Shown: positions 8,839 through 17,910 of the stretch, one piece after another
How positions within the stretch are numbered: position 1 is the stretch's first letter
How the letters are laid out: every line of letters begins with the position of its first letter
From: Alkalimonas sp.
GTDB lineage: Bacteria; Pseudomonadota; Gammaproteobacteria; Enterobacterales; Alteromonadaceae
DNA: 63,444 bases
NCBI RefSeq assembly: GCF_020831925.1
Contig: NZ_JAFIFQ010000013.1
Location: 1-63,444, forward strand
Direction of reading: 5' to 3'
Position numbers and translations under genes: made by a program
Notes under the pieces: model-generated
What the model saw: the letters and a program-made list of their open reading frames with translations, nothing else
What the model was told of the DNA's origin: nothing
Database searches by the model: none

Positions 8839-10322
8839 GCGCAATCTGGCTTGCTCTCATCTGCTGTTAGATGAGGTTGCTCTACAATAGGCCAGATAGC
8901 CCGTGTCAGCTTCTGGTAGTTGTTCTGCTTTGGATCGCTTGGGTACGGCGCTTTTGCGTCCAGATACAACACCCTGGCAGCGATAGCAGCAAAGCCCTGA
9001 TAGAAATGGTTGGTGGACTTAACCACCAGCCCATGGCATTGCTCGGGTACAATGCCGACCGCGCGGAACAAACTGGGATCAAACGACTGACAACGATTCG
9101 AGTTTAAAATCACATCAATGCCATCAAACTGTATCCAGGCACAAGCGCCCATCGGTACTTTGCTACCCGCAAACTCTTGCCAGGCAGAGGCCCGCAGTGC
9201 TTTGATTTCAATAATTTTGTCCACTGGCTCACCGGCGGTGGCGCAGCTTTTGCCGCCAAACCGAAGCGGTATCACCGCGCCTTCCCCAGCAGCAAAACAC
9301 AGCTGCACCGCCATTGGATCCCAGATGGTGCCAAAGGCCACTCCTGTCAGCTGCTGCCGTATCACTTCATGCAGAATCAGAGTACCGTCACCGGCAACGC
9401 CGCCGCCCGGATTATCCCAGACATCAGCCAGCACCACTGGTCCATGCGCGCTTGCTCGTAGCTCAGCAACCCCCTGCTCTACCGATAGCATGTCAGGCAT
9501 GCTTTGGCCACGCAGGGCAAACAGTTCCATACCAAGCTGCGCAGCCAGTTGCTGGCTCAGCTTTGGCTGATTGTCGGTGATCACCAACAACTGGGTGCCC
9601 ATCTCCGGCACATCGCCGGCCATAAAACCATGGATCACCGAAATAGAAAGCACACCCGGCTGCTGCTCGAGCTGGCGGATCCTGCCAAGAAATGACTTCA
9701 TCGGCTCGTTGCTGGTCGGGAGCACATCAATCATCCGGCAATCAAAGCTTGCCATGCACGGGGTGATTTGGTGCCGAACAGTTGCCAGTGTCAGTTGTAC
9801 CAGCTCACGGGCCCGGTCCATAAAATCCAGATGAGGGAACTCTTTAAATGCAATCAACAGATCAGCCATGGCGACCCTTTGTTTGGTTAAATGGCTGTGC
9901 GGGTCCAATTCAGCGGCTATCACGGCATCAGGCCCGGTCAGAGCCCGCACCCGGCTTAATAAATCACCCTCACAATCATCGTACCCCTGTGCCACCATAG
10001 CCCCATGCAAACCGAGCACCACCGCATCCACCGGCAAAGCAGCTTTCAGTTGCTGCAAGATTTCATCGCGCAGAAACTCGTAAGTCGCACGATTCACCAG
10101 GCCGCCAGGCTCAGCCCAGCTGCAGCTGCCTTCAATAAGGGTAATGTCCTGTTCGCGGGCCAGTTCCCGGCAAGCAATTAAAGGGGCGCTGCACAAAGTC
10201 GGGGTATCGGGATGCTCACCTGGGGCCGCGTAAAAGCTGCTTTTAAAGCTGGTCAGATCGGTGAACATCGGCGAAAACGTATTGGTTTCGGTGGCCAGCG
10301 AAGCGGTAAAAATACGCATCAT
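8835..10322 (-). CDS. M81 family (MlrC-like) metallopeptidase
   Basis: 495 residues. The opening MRIFTASLATETNTFSP is typical of the M81/DUF1485 N-terminal domain. Candidate zinc-binding segments are AAELDPHSHLT and VLGLHGAMVAQGYDDCEGDLL. VLADVWDNPGGGVAGDGT marks the MlrC C-terminal domain. Family length is about 480-510. The founding member, microcystinase C, cleaves a small linear peptide at an Adda-Glu bond, and relatives act on small amides. There is no signal peptide, so it is cytoplasmic. It is the last gene of rpiR-ridA-symporter-mlrC, and its start overlaps the symporter stop by 4 bp (ATGA-type coupling). A role in hydrolysing the solute imported by the symporter is inference. Confidence 0.88.
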   Translation of the reverse strand: MMRIFTASLATETNTFSPMFTDLTSFKSSFYAAPGEHPDTPTLCSAPLIACRELAREQDITLIEGSCSWAEPGGLVNRATYEFLRDEILQQLKAALPVDAVVLGLHGAMVAQGYDDCEGDLLSRVRALTGPDAVIAAELDPHSHLTKQRVAMADLLIAFKEFPHLDFMDRARELVQLTLATVRHQITPCMASFDCRMIDVLPTSNEPMKSFLGRIRQLEQQPGVLSISVIHGFMAGDVPEMGTQLLVITDNQPKLSQQLAAQLGMELFALRGQSMPDMLSVEQGVAELRASAHGPVVLADVWDNPGGGVAGDGTLILHEVIRQQLTGVAFGTIWDPMAVQLCFAAGEGAVIPLRFGGKSCATAGEPVDKIIEIKALRASAWQEFAGSKVPMGACAWIQFDGIDVILNSNRCQSFDPSLFRAVGIVPEQCHGLVVKSTNHFYQGFAAIAARVLYLDAKAPYPSDPKQNNYQKLTRAIWPIVEQPHLTADESKPDCA

Positions 10323-11854
10323 ACAGAGCTCTCTCCCCGACTGTCAGCAGCCGATAAGCTGTTATTCTTAAGGTGTGTACCATCGGATTCAGCAACAAAG
10401 TTGCCTTGCTGTAAAAAGCGTTGCCGCTCCTGTCGTAACCGGCGCATGCTGGTCAAAGGCGTAATGACTTGATGTTGATAGCGCAAACTAACCAGCACGG
10501 CCCCCAGCATGGCCCCGGCAAAAGCAGGCAGCACTGGATTGCCCCAAAACCTAAGCCAATCCGGTTGCAACAAGATACTCACTGAGATGGTCATGGCCAG
10601 CAGCACCGCCGCCAAAGCACCCTGCCAGCGAAACCCCGGCCAGAAGCGCCCCAGCAAGGCAGTAACGGCCAGGCCAGACATCACGGTTGCGATTAAAGAG
10701 GTGATGTAACGAATGATGTCATTGGACATCAGTGCCATTGCCAAGGCGAGCAGTGCGACCAGCACTAAGGAGACCCGGCTGAGCAATAACAGGCGCTGCT
10801 TGCTGAACCCTGCCGGATAACACTGCTGCACCATATCGCGGATCAGAATACTTACCCCGGCAATGGCATCCGAGCTGGCAGAGGATAAGGTGGCGGACAC
10901 CCCAGCCAACAGCACCACCATCGCAACCACAGCCGGTAATACCGTGACCGCCACCGTGGCAAACGCAAATTGATGATCGGCCAAATCCGGAGCCGTCTGA
11001 CGGGCAGCAATGCCAATCATGGCAGGCAAAGCGGCAAAAGCCAGATAAAGTAAACCGGCTAACGTGAAAGCGCGTCGCACCGTGCTGACGGAGCGGGCAG
11101 AATAAATGCGTTGCCGAAACGAAGGGGTTGCCAGCACTCCCAGCGCAATCACCACCGCCAGCGAGATGGCGGGGATCAGGCCAATATGGCTAAGCGCCTG
11201 CCAGCCCGTCTGCGAAGCCGGCACTTGCTGTGTAAGCGCAACAATACCACCGGCCTGCACACTGATCAAAACCGCCATCAGCACAAAACCGATAAACAAA
11301 ATAATGGCCATGATGGAGTCTGTCCACACCACAGCCGCATAACCACCAATCACAATGTAGACGGTAAAGGCAGCGGCAATCACCAGTTTAGCAAGATCTA
11401 AATCCAGGCCCGTGGCCCAGGATAAATACAAAGCTCCACCTATCAGATGGGCTCCCAACCAACCGAGCGAGGCAATGAAAATCAACAAGGCAAATAGCAA
11501 GCGCATTTTAGGCTGAGCACCGACATAAAAGGACAGCTCTTCACTCATGGTCATAAAACCGTAGCGGCGCACCGGGGCAAATAACCAGGCAGCCAGCAAA
11601 ATCCCGCAGGCTCCGCCGATACCATACAACATGCCGGCCCAGCTGTTGGTGTAAGCAAAGCCTACCGCTCCCATGCTGGTCCCTGTACCGATCATGGTCG
11701 CGACCGTGGTACCCAGGCTAAGCCGGGTTGATACATTGCGACCAGCCAGTAAAAAGTCCTCCCCGCTTTTCTGACGGCGGCTTAACCAGAGACTCAGGCC
11801 AATCAAGGCCGTGATATAAAGGCTAAACAGCAAGTAGAATGCGGTGATGTTCAT
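10319..11854 (-). CDS. Sodium:solute symporter (SSS family)
   Basis: 511 residues with about 13 hydrophobic segments. The N-terminus (SLWLSRRQKSGEDFLLAGRN followed by GTTVATMIGTGTSMGAVGFA) is the classical SSS family start, and TLSSASSDAIAGVSILIRDM is the conserved TM8-region motif with sodium-site serines. The SSS family imports sugars, amino acids, carboxylates and similar solutes with Na+. The substrate is not readable from sequence; operon partners (RidA, M81 peptidase) argue for an amino-acid-like compound. It sits between ridA (34-nt gap) and mlrC (4-bp overlap). Confidence 0.9.
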   Translation of the reverse strand: MNITAFYLLFSLYITALIGLSLWLSRRQKSGEDFLLAGRNVSTRLSLGTTVATMIGTGTSMGAVGFAYTNSWAGMLYGIGGACGILLAAWLFAPVRRYGFMTMSEELSFYVGAQPKMRLLFALLIFIASLGWLGAHLIGGALYLSWATGLDLDLAKLVIAAAFTVYIVIGGYAAVVWTDSIMAIILFIGFVLMAVLISVQAGGIVALTQQVPASQTGWQALSHIGLIPAISLAVVIALGVLATPSFRQRIYSARSVSTVRRAFTLAGLLYLAFAALPAMIGIAARQTAPDLADHQFAFATVAVTVLPAVVAMVVLLAGVSATLSSASSDAIAGVSILIRDMVQQCYPAGFSKQRLLLLSRVSLVLVALLALAMALMSNDIIRYITSLIATVMSGLAVTALLGRFWPGFRWQGALAAVLLAMTISVSILLQPDWLRFWGNPVLPAFAGAMLGAVLVSLRYQHQVITPLTSMRRLRQERQRFLQQGNFVAESDGTHLKNNSLSAADSRGESSV

Positions 11855-11888
11855 TTATCTTTTCTCCAGCCGCACAATGACATCGCTG

Positions 11889-12290
11889 TCATTTGTCAGC
11901 CATATATTCAGGGTTGAAGCAGGTCAGATCAACTTCTACTTTACAGTCAACCACTAAATCGGCGACCGCACAAATCCGGGCTGGTGGCGCATCGGCAAAG
12001 TAGTCGGCAAACACCTTGTTGAACGAGCTAAAGTAACGCGCATCGGTCAAAAACACCTTCACATGCACAATATGCTCTTTTTCAAAGCCTGCCTGGTGCA
12101 TAATAGCCAGACAATTTTCAATCGCCAGCCTGGACTGCTCGACAATCCCCCCCTCCACCACTTCGCCATGGCGCATCGGTGTCTGGCCGGAGATATAGAG
12201 CCAGCCTCCCGCGGCCACCGCCTTGGCAAAAGGCAATGCCTGACCGCCGGTGCCGGTATTGCCTTCAGTGCCATATCGAATAATTGCCAT
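11889..12290 (-). CDS. ridA: RidA family enamine/imine deaminase
   Basis: 133 residues, the normal size for the trimeric RidA/YjgF/UK114 fold. It contains LPFAKAVAAGGWLYISGQTP and PPARICAVADLV, which retains the arginine that binds the carboxylate of 2-iminoacids, and an acidic residue in KVEVDL. RidA hydrolyses reactive enamines and imines released by PLP-dependent deaminases. Its place in the operon next to a PLP enzyme resembling D-threonine aldolase/D-serine dehydratase fits that role. The start is 12 nt after the rpiR stop. An imperfect palindrome overlaps its stop codon (11876-11893). Confidence 0.92.
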   Translation of the reverse strand: MAIIRYGTEGNTGTGGQALPFAKAVAAGGWLYISGQTPMRHGEVVEGGIVEQSRLAIENCLAIMHQAGFEKEHIVHVKVFLTDARYFSSFNKVFADYFADAPPARICAVADLVVDCKVEVDLTCFNPEYMADK

Positions 12291-12302
12291 GGTGTTCTCC
12301 TA

Positions 12303-13166
12303 TTAGTCTCCAAGCGGTTGACGCTCATCCCCGCCGCGGTGGCTATCGAGTGATAGCTTCACCCGCCGCAACTTATCGCGGGAGCGACGTTTATTTTGCT
12401 TTGCCAATTCAGTAGCCAAAACATCGATCACCGCCAGCATGGCATAACGCGATGCGGACGGCTTGTAGATAAAATCCGTTTCCGGCGCCTGGATGGCCAG
12501 CAGCAAGTCTGACTCAGCAGCCAACAACGAGCCCGGCTTGGTAATGGCAATCACTTTGGCATCGTACTGGCGCGCAATAGCTGCGGCATCGATGATCTCC
12601 GGTGTATTACCGGTCAGTGAAATCACCACCACCACATCGTTTGGCTCGACCGCAGCGGCTACCATTCGGCAAAGCAAGCCATCCTGATAACTACTGACAG
12701 GAACGCCAAAACGGAACAACCGATTCTGCATCTCCAATGAACCAATGGATGAACCACCCCCCATCCCCAGGCACAGCACCATTCTGGCTTGCAGCAACCA
12801 TTGCACCGCCTGGTGCACGTCGGGTTCTTTGAGCAGTTTACGGCTTAGATCCAAGGTATTTTTTATTGCCTCATACACGCCGTGGATCCCATCCAGATCC
12901 GGCGTTTCTTCAATAAAACGCTGGCCGACCGCCAAAGACTGCGCTAACTTTACTTTTAGCTGCCGCACATCTTTGCAATCGACACTGCGGGCGAAACGGG
13001 TCACTGTGGCCTGGCTGACCCCAGCCTCACGTGCCAAGCCTGCAATATTCAGCTCGGTCGCTGCCCGTACATCAGCCAGAATCAATTGAGCTACTTTTTG
13101 CTCAGAATCACTCAGTTCAACAAAACGCTCTGAAATCCGTGATAAAATATCAATCTCAAATGTCAT
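12303..13166 (-). CDS. MurR/RpiR family transcriptional regulator
   Basis: 287 residues. The N-terminal HTH_6 domain (about 1-80) has LSDSEQKVAQLILADVRAAT and AREAGVSQATVTRFARSVDC. The C-terminal SIS sugar-phosphate-isomerase fold (about 125-255) has VLCLGMGGGSSIGS and VVVISLTGNTPEIIDAAAIA. SIS-domain RpiR regulators usually sense phosphosugars or amino sugars; relatives sitting in D-amino-acid loci sense other ligands. It is first gene of the operon running left and divergent from the PLP enzyme at 13318. The palindrome at 13229-13261, also found at 5527-5559, is its probable operator and suggests autoregulation. Confidence 0.93.
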   Translation of the reverse strand: MTFEIDILSRISERFVELSDSEQKVAQLILADVRAATELNIAGLAREAGVSQATVTRFARSVDCKDVRQLKVKLAQSLAVGQRFIEETPDLDGIHGVYEAIKNTLDLSRKLLKEPDVHQAVQWLLQARMVLCLGMGGGSSIGSLEMQNRLFRFGVPVSSYQDGLLCRMVAAAVEPNDVVVVISLTGNTPEIIDAAAIARQYDAKVIAITKPGSLLAAESDLLLAIQAPETDFIYKPSASRYAMLAVIDVLATELAKQNKRRSRDKLRRVKLSLDSHRGGDERQPLGD

Positions 13167-13228
13167 ACAGTAAAAAACTCAATCATAATTACAATTAAAT
13201 CTACGTATTTCATAGATATTTAATGAGA

Positions 13229-13261
13229 TACTTTGTACCATTGCGTTGAAAAAGTAAACAG
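13229..13261. promoter_or_regulatory. Putative RpiR operator, copy 2 (rpiR/PLP-enzyme intergenic)
   Basis: TACTTT (13229-13234) and AAAGTA (13251-13256) form an inverted repeat with a 16-nt spacer. The whole element TACTTTGTACCAT-N8-AAAAGTAAACAG is identical, apart from the N8, to the element at 5527-5559. It sits midway, about 60 nt from the starts of both divergent genes. Confidence 0.62.
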
Positions 13262-13317
13262 CGAAGTCACAGAAATTTGTCAGAATCTTGGTGGGTTCGG
13301 CAAAATCCGGAGTTGTT

Positions 13318-14514
13318 ATGAAACACAAAGCAGATTTTACGGCCAGCATCGAAACACAGCCTTGCCTGCTGCATGAAACCGTCCCCTTGCCTGCGGCTGT
13401 GATTAGAGCATCAGCACTGGTCAACAATATCCGCTGGATGCAAACCTTTGCCAATGCTGCCGATGTTGCCTTGGCGCCTCATGGCAAAACCAGCATGACA
13501 CCGGCTATTTTCCGGCAGCAATTAGCTGCTGGTGCCTGGGGACTGACCGTTGCCACGCCCTATCAGGCAATGATTGCGGCACAGGCCGGTGCCAAACGCA
13601 TCATCCTGGCCAATCAGTTGGTCGGCAAAGCCAATATGGCGGTGGTTGCGCAGCTGCTGCAGCAAGGCATTCAACTTTACGTCTGCGTTGATGACAGCCA
13701 CAACGCCCAGCAATTATCGGCCTATTTCGATAAGCTCAAGCTGCAGCTCCCTTGCCTGGTTGAGCTCGGCACCGCAGCAGGTCGCTGTGGTTTACGCGAT
13801 CTGGATAGCAGCCTGCAACTGGCCGATGTTATTTATCAGTTGAATGGACTCAGGCTGGCTGGTGTCGAGTTTTACGAAGGCATTGCTAAGGATGAGCCCA
13901 GTGTACGGCTCTGGATCCAGCAGGCAGCCAGGCTATGCCAACAGTTGCAGCAGCGCTATCTTACCGGGCAATCTGCTATTCTGACCGGTGCTGGCTCGGT
14001 TTGGTATGATGTGGTGGCCGCGGAGCTGCAAGCCTTTCGTGCAGACAACCGCATCGAAGTGGTTCTTCGGCCAGGCTGTTACATTACACACGATCATCAA
14101 CTCTATGCCTGCGCGCAGCAACAGATCCAGCAGCGTAGTCAGCTGGCACAACAGGTACCAGGGGATTTACAGCCGGCACTGGAAGTAGCTGCTTATGTGC
14201 AGTCCTTGCCAGAGCCTGGCCTGGCAGTCCTTGGATTGGGAAAGCGCGACATTGCCTTTGATGCTGGTATGCCCAAGGTGCTGCAGCTCTATCGTGCTGG
14301 CAAAGCCTTACCCTTGGATTTAACTGGCTGTGAAAGCCGAAAAATCATGGATCAACACACCTTTTGGCATTATCCGCCGCAGCTTGAATTGCAGATAGGC
14401 GACATTGCGATCCTGGGTAGCTCGCATCCCTGCTTAACGTTTGATAAGTGGCGCAGTATCTGGCTGGTGGATGATACGTATCGGCTGCTAGAGGCGATGG
14501 AGACCTGTTTTTAG
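13318..14514 (+). CDS. D-threonine aldolase/D-serine dehydratase-like PLP enzyme
   Basis: 398 residues from ATG 13318, which has GGAG 6 nt upstream; a TTG 30 nt earlier lacks one. The N-terminal alanine-racemase-type barrel carries the PLP lysine in APHGKTSMTP. The C-terminal DSD1-type domain ends with SHPCLTFDKW, whose His and Cys are the conserved zinc ligands. The family includes D-threonine aldolase, D-threo-3-hydroxyaspartate dehydratase and eukaryote-type D-serine dehydratase, all acting on D-3-hydroxy amino acids. Dehydration releases an enamine, which matches the ridA gene in the divergent operon. The exact substrate is unknown. Confidence 0.88.
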   Translation: MKHKADFTASIETQPCLLHETVPLPAAVIRASALVNNIRWMQTFANAADVALAPHGKTSMTPAIFRQQLAAGAWGLTVATPYQAMIAAQAGAKRIILANQLVGKANMAVVAQLLQQGIQLYVCVDDSHNAQQLSAYFDKLKLQLPCLVELGTAAGRCGLRDLDSSLQLADVIYQLNGLRLAGVEFYEGIAKDEPSVRLWIQQAARLCQQLQQRYLTGQSAILTGAGSVWYDVVAAELQAFRADNRIEVVLRPGCYITHDHQLYACAQQQIQQRSQLAQQVPGDLQPALEVAAYVQSLPEPGLAVLGLGKRDIAFDAGMPKVLQLYRAGKALPLDLTGCESRKIMDQHTFWHYPPQLELQIGDIAILGSSHPCLTFDKWRSIWLVDDTYRLLEAMETCF

Positions 14515-14546
14515 TGCGCTCCTGGCCGGCATGCTGACACCGGCAA

Positions 14547-16052
14547 CTAAAGTACCGGTGCCATCAGATAAGCCGCTCGTGACAGGGCTCTGAAGAACAG
14601 CGACTTATTTTCGATTTCTTCCACCGTCATAATGCGGGAACGATCAAAGTCGCGCTGGAAAATCTGTTCCAACCGCTGATTCGGCTCTTCACCACCAATC
14701 AGTGCGGTGATTTCAAAGTTCAGCCGGAAGGAACGATTGTCCAGATTGACGGTACCAACACTGCTTACCTGATGATCGACCAGAAAGCTTTTGGAGTGCA
14801 GTACCCCATCCTGATAACGATGGATTTCGATGCCAAGTTCAATCAGCGGGGCTACAAACGCATAGGCTGCCAGATAAACCAGGTAGTTATCGGTCCGTTC
14901 AGGGATCAGAATGCGCACATCCACTCCTCGCAGTGCTGCCAGTTTCAGGGCTGATAGCACCCCTTCATCCGGCACAAAGTAAGGGCTGGAGATCCAAAAA
15001 CGCTCCACAGCACTGTGGATCATATGCTGCATCATCAAACTAGCGGTTTCATGCCGGTCTGCCGGGCCAGAGGGCAGGATTAAAATGGGCAAGTCGCCCC
15101 GCTCGGCAACGACTGGCTCCCAGTTTAGTTCCGGGATCATGTCACTGGACCAATACCAATCTTCGACAAAAGACAGCTGCACACTCATCACGGCTGGCCC
15201 GGTAATTTTCAGGTGGGTATCCCTCCAATTGCCATATCGCAGGCTTTGTCCCAGGTATTCATCACCTATATTGGCACCACCCAGCCAGGCATGCTTACCG
15301 TCGGTAATGACAAGTTTGCGGTGATTGCGAAAATTAAGCTGAAAGCGATTGCCCGGCCCCTTGGTGGAGTGAAACGGACGAACCTGAACGCCTGCCCGCT
15401 CTAAATCACGCAGATAAGGTCTACCCAATCGATAACTGCCAATTTCATCATACAATAAAAAAACCGGCACCCCCTGTTCAGCTTTATCTATGAGCGCTCG
15501 TTTAAATTGCTGGCCAATATCGTCATTGCGAATGATGTAATACTGAGCCAACACATAGTCTTCAGCTTCACGAATGCCCGCGAAAATACTGTCAAACTTG
15601 TGCTGACCATCCAGCAGATACTCAATGGCGTTGCCGGTTAAAAATGGCATCTTAGCCAGATACTCAACCGCCTGCATATTGCCGCGAATACGACTATTTT
15701 GCAGTTGGAAGCGGTCGACGCTCGACATTTTCAGTTGATGTTTTAGCCAGAGATCCGAGTCGGTCTCACGGCGGGAAATCACATACCCCTGAAACTTGGG
15801 CCGGCCGAAAATCCAGTAGACTGGCACTGTGACATAAGGAAAGGTGTTCAGCGAAATAATCCAGGCAATGCTGCCTTGGGAGGTACGGGATGACATCAGA
15901 GCATCCAGTGAGGATAAAGCCCCCATCAGATGAAACATCAAAAGTATGGCGACTGCAGCACGTCGTCGTTTGCTCAGCGCCGGCACACCTGGAATGGCAG
16001 GTAGAGGCTTTCCCGCCAGCTGGCGGATCAAGGCTGAGATTTTTTTAAACAT
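14547..16052 (-). CDS. cls: Cardiolipin synthase (PLD superfamily)
   Basis: 501 residues. Two N-terminal membrane segments (about 30-50 and 60-85) are followed by two phosphodiesterase HKD motifs: HRKLVITDGKHAWLGGANIG and HSKSFLVDHQVSSVGTVNLD, each with the downstream GG/GT-x-N-x-D/G element. This is bacterial ClsA architecture, and the enzyme condenses two phosphatidylglycerols to cardiolipin at the inner membrane. YVISRRETDSD in the linker is also typical. It is a single gene, convergent with the PLP enzyme gene (32-nt gap). The paralogue subtype (ClsA rather than ClsB/C) is judged from the membrane segments and length. Confidence 0.9.
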   Translation of the reverse strand: MFKKISALIRQLAGKPLPAIPGVPALSKRRRAAVAILLMFHLMGALSSLDALMSSRTSQGSIAWIISLNTFPYVTVPVYWIFGRPKFQGYVISRRETDSDLWLKHQLKMSSVDRFQLQNSRIRGNMQAVEYLAKMPFLTGNAIEYLLDGQHKFDSIFAGIREAEDYVLAQYYIIRNDDIGQQFKRALIDKAEQGVPVFLLYDEIGSYRLGRPYLRDLERAGVQVRPFHSTKGPGNRFQLNFRNHRKLVITDGKHAWLGGANIGDEYLGQSLRYGNWRDTHLKITGPAVMSVQLSFVEDWYWSSDMIPELNWEPVVAERGDLPILILPSGPADRHETASLMMQHMIHSAVERFWISSPYFVPDEGVLSALKLAALRGVDVRILIPERTDNYLVYLAAYAFVAPLIELGIEIHRYQDGVLHSKSFLVDHQVSSVGTVNLDNRSFRLNFEITALIGGEEPNQRLEQIFQRDFDRSRIMTVEEIENKSLFFRALSRAAYLMAPVL

Positions 16053-16139
16053 AACTGCGTATGAAGTGTCCTGCTGGGTTCAAGCGAAGCGCTACTATAG
16101 CAGCAAGCTGAGCTCAGCAGCAAGGCGAACGGCTGGTAA

Positions 16140-16658
16140 CTAGGCAGATTTACGCAGCAGAGGTTGGATCGATGGTCGTAAACGTGAATTGAGCAAACGT
16201 AATACGGTACCAGCAGCAAGTTGCTTACCCGTTAAACTGGTAACGTCCGCCAGCAACATACACTCAGCACAGTCAGTATCGGTTTGTAAAATCAAGACCT
16301 TAACCAATTGCTGGCCAACCAACTCGGCAGTTTGAAAGGCATGCAACGGTTTGCTGTTGGCTATATCGGCAAAATACCAGCTCTTATGACCTTGAGGGCG
16401 CATAAAGTTAAGCGCGGCCACCGCGGTAAGAGCAAAGTACAACTGCTGCTCCTGGTTCAAGCCCGTATCTGTCAAAGTTTCCAACGCCAACCAGTAGTGT
16501 TCGGCATCATGCATGGTAAAGGCTTGAGCCGTCTTCGGCAAATGTAGCAGGTGTGCAGCAAAAGGAACTGGAAATGCCAGCTCAGCATTGATGTCCAGCA
16601 CCAGCTGATTGCGCTCTGCGCAGTGGTACCAGCTCCAGCGTTCAGTTGGTGACAACAT
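16140..16658 (-). CDS. zapC: Cell division protein ZapC
   Basis: 172 residues (E. coli ZapC 180). It begins MLSPTERWSWYHCAERNQL and contains DINAELAFPVPF and a C-terminal LLADVTSLTGKQLAAGTVLRLLNSRLRP, characteristic of ZapC. ZapC binds FtsZ directly and promotes protofilament bundling at the Z ring. The position immediately downstream of pyrD reproduces the pyrD-zapC order of enterobacteria and supports the call. A rho-independent terminator between the two genes suggests zapC has its own promoter, in the AT-rich 16660-16740 interval. Confidence 0.85.
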   Translation of the reverse strand: MLSPTERWSWYHCAERNQLVLDINAELAFPVPFAAHLLHLPKTAQAFTMHDAEHYWLALETLTDTGLNQEQQLYFALTAVAALNFMRPQGHKSWYFADIANSKPLHAFQTAELVGQQLVKVLILQTDTDCAECMLLADVTSLTGKQLAAGTVLRLLNSRLRPSIQPLLRKSA

Positions 16659-16744
16659 GGTGCATCCCTAAGCTGTTAGAATTATTGATCATTTGGTGCA
16701 AGTATAACAACTTATGATCAAAGTGAAATTCGAATTTCTTCTAA

Positions 16745-16770
16745 CAAAAAAGGATCCGATCAGGATCCTT
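16745..16770 (-). terminator. Terminator of pyrD
   Basis: On the minus strand, AAGGATCC-TGATC-GGATCCTT followed by a run of T residues, 19 nt after the pyrD stop codon. The stem is perfect. Confidence 0.85.
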
Positions 16771-16788
16771 ATAAGGCGGCAGGATCCA

Positions 16789-17799
16789 TCACAAACTGTC
16801 GATGATCTCGGCAATTAAGCGCGGTCCACGATAGATAAATCCTGTATAACACTGCAGCAAATCAGCGCCAGCTGCCAGCTTGGCCTGAGCTGAGGCGCCA
16901 TCTACAATGCCGCCTACCCCAATCAACGGGAAATCGGTGCCTACCGCCTGCCGTAACTGCTGCAACACCTGAGTGCTTTTTTGCTGTACCGGCAAACCAC
17001 TTAAGCCTCCGGCTTCATCGGCATGCTTTAACCCCTGCACCATAGTGCGATCCAGGGTGGTATTGGTGGCAATCGCGCCATCCATCTTATTGCGCAACAA
17101 AGCCAGTGCAACTTGCTGCACTTCGGTTTCATCCATATCTGGCGCAATTTTAACAAAGATAGGCACGTACTTATCAAACTGAGCCTGCAGATCCAATTGC
17201 TCATTACGAACCGTCTGCAGCAAATCATCCAGCGCTTCACCATACTGCAGCTCACGCAGTCCCGGCGTATTGGGCGAGGAAATATTGACCGTAATGTAAC
17301 TGGCATGGGCATAGACTTTACGCATGCAGTGCACATAGTCATCCTTGCCCTGCTCATTTGGAGTATCTTTATTCTTTCCAATATTGATGCCAAGCACGCC
17401 CTGGTACTGCGCTTTTTTCACATTTTCGACCAGGTAATCCACGCCTTTGTTGTTAAAGCCCATGCGATTGATAATCGCTTGAGCCTGCGGCAACCGAAAG
17501 ATGCGTGGTTTATCATTGCCGGCCTGAGGGCGCGGGGTCACAGTACCCACTTCAATAAAACCAAATCCCATCTGCCCAAAAGCATCAATGCAGTCGGCGT
17601 TTTTGTCCAGTCCAGCGGCCAGACCTATCGGATTATCAAAGGCAATACCAGCAACAGTGACAGGTTTGCTCGGTAATTGCTGGCGCCAGGCCATCGCCAA
17701 TGGCGTATGTGCCAGCCGCTTCAGGCTGCCAAGGGCAAAGTTATGCGACCACTCGGCATCGCAGGCAAACATTAAGCTTCTGGCAAAGGGGTAGAACAT
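16789..17799 (-). CDS. pyrD: Dihydroorotate dehydrogenase (quinone), class 2
   Basis: 336 residues, equal to the E. coli enzyme. The ATG at 17799 is preferred over 17814 because GGAG lies 7 nt upstream and the protein then begins MFYPFARSL, like E. coli MYYPFVRKA. FMN-barrel motifs: [35 protein letters not shown], the catalytic-serine loop [15 protein letters not shown] and [30 protein letters not shown]. It oxidises dihydroorotate to orotate with ubiquinone at the inner membrane (pyrimidine synthesis). The amphipathic N-terminus is the membrane-associating helix of class 2 enzymes. Confidence 0.97.
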   Translation of the reverse strand: MFYPFARSLMFACDAEWSHNFALGSLKRLAHTPLAMAWRQQLPSKPVTVAGIAFDNPIGLAAGLDKNADCIDAFGQMGFGFIEVGTVTPRPQAGNDKPRIFRLPQAQAIINRMGFNNKGVDYLVENVKKAQYQGVLGINIGKNKDTPNEQGKDDYVHCMRKVYAHASYITVNISSPNTPGLRELQYGEALDDLLQTVRNEQLDLQAQFDKYVPIFVKIAPDMDETEVQQVALALLRNKMDGAIATNTTLDRTMVQGLKHADEAGGLSGLPVQQKSTQVLQQLRQAVGTDFPLIGVGGIVDGASAQAKLAAGADLLQCYTGFIYRGPRLIAEIIDSL

Positions 17800-17831
17800 G
17801 ACAAGGCTCCGCATCGTTTGTCAGCAAAAGA

Positions 17832-17873
17832 AACCCCGGTTGCCTTGGTAGTGTTACCAGCAGGACCGGGGTT
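17832..17873 (-). terminator. Terminator of the NAD-glutamate dehydrogenase gene
   Basis: AACCCCGGT (17832-17840) pairs with ACCGGGGTT (17865-17873), with an inner GGTA/TACC pair, followed on the minus strand by TTCTTTTG. A second smaller hairpin (GGGTATTTTACCC, about 17889-17901) lies between it and the stop codon. Confidence 0.65.
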
Positions 17874-17910
17874 ATCTGGATTAACCTATCGGGTATTTTA
17901 CCCTGTTGGT

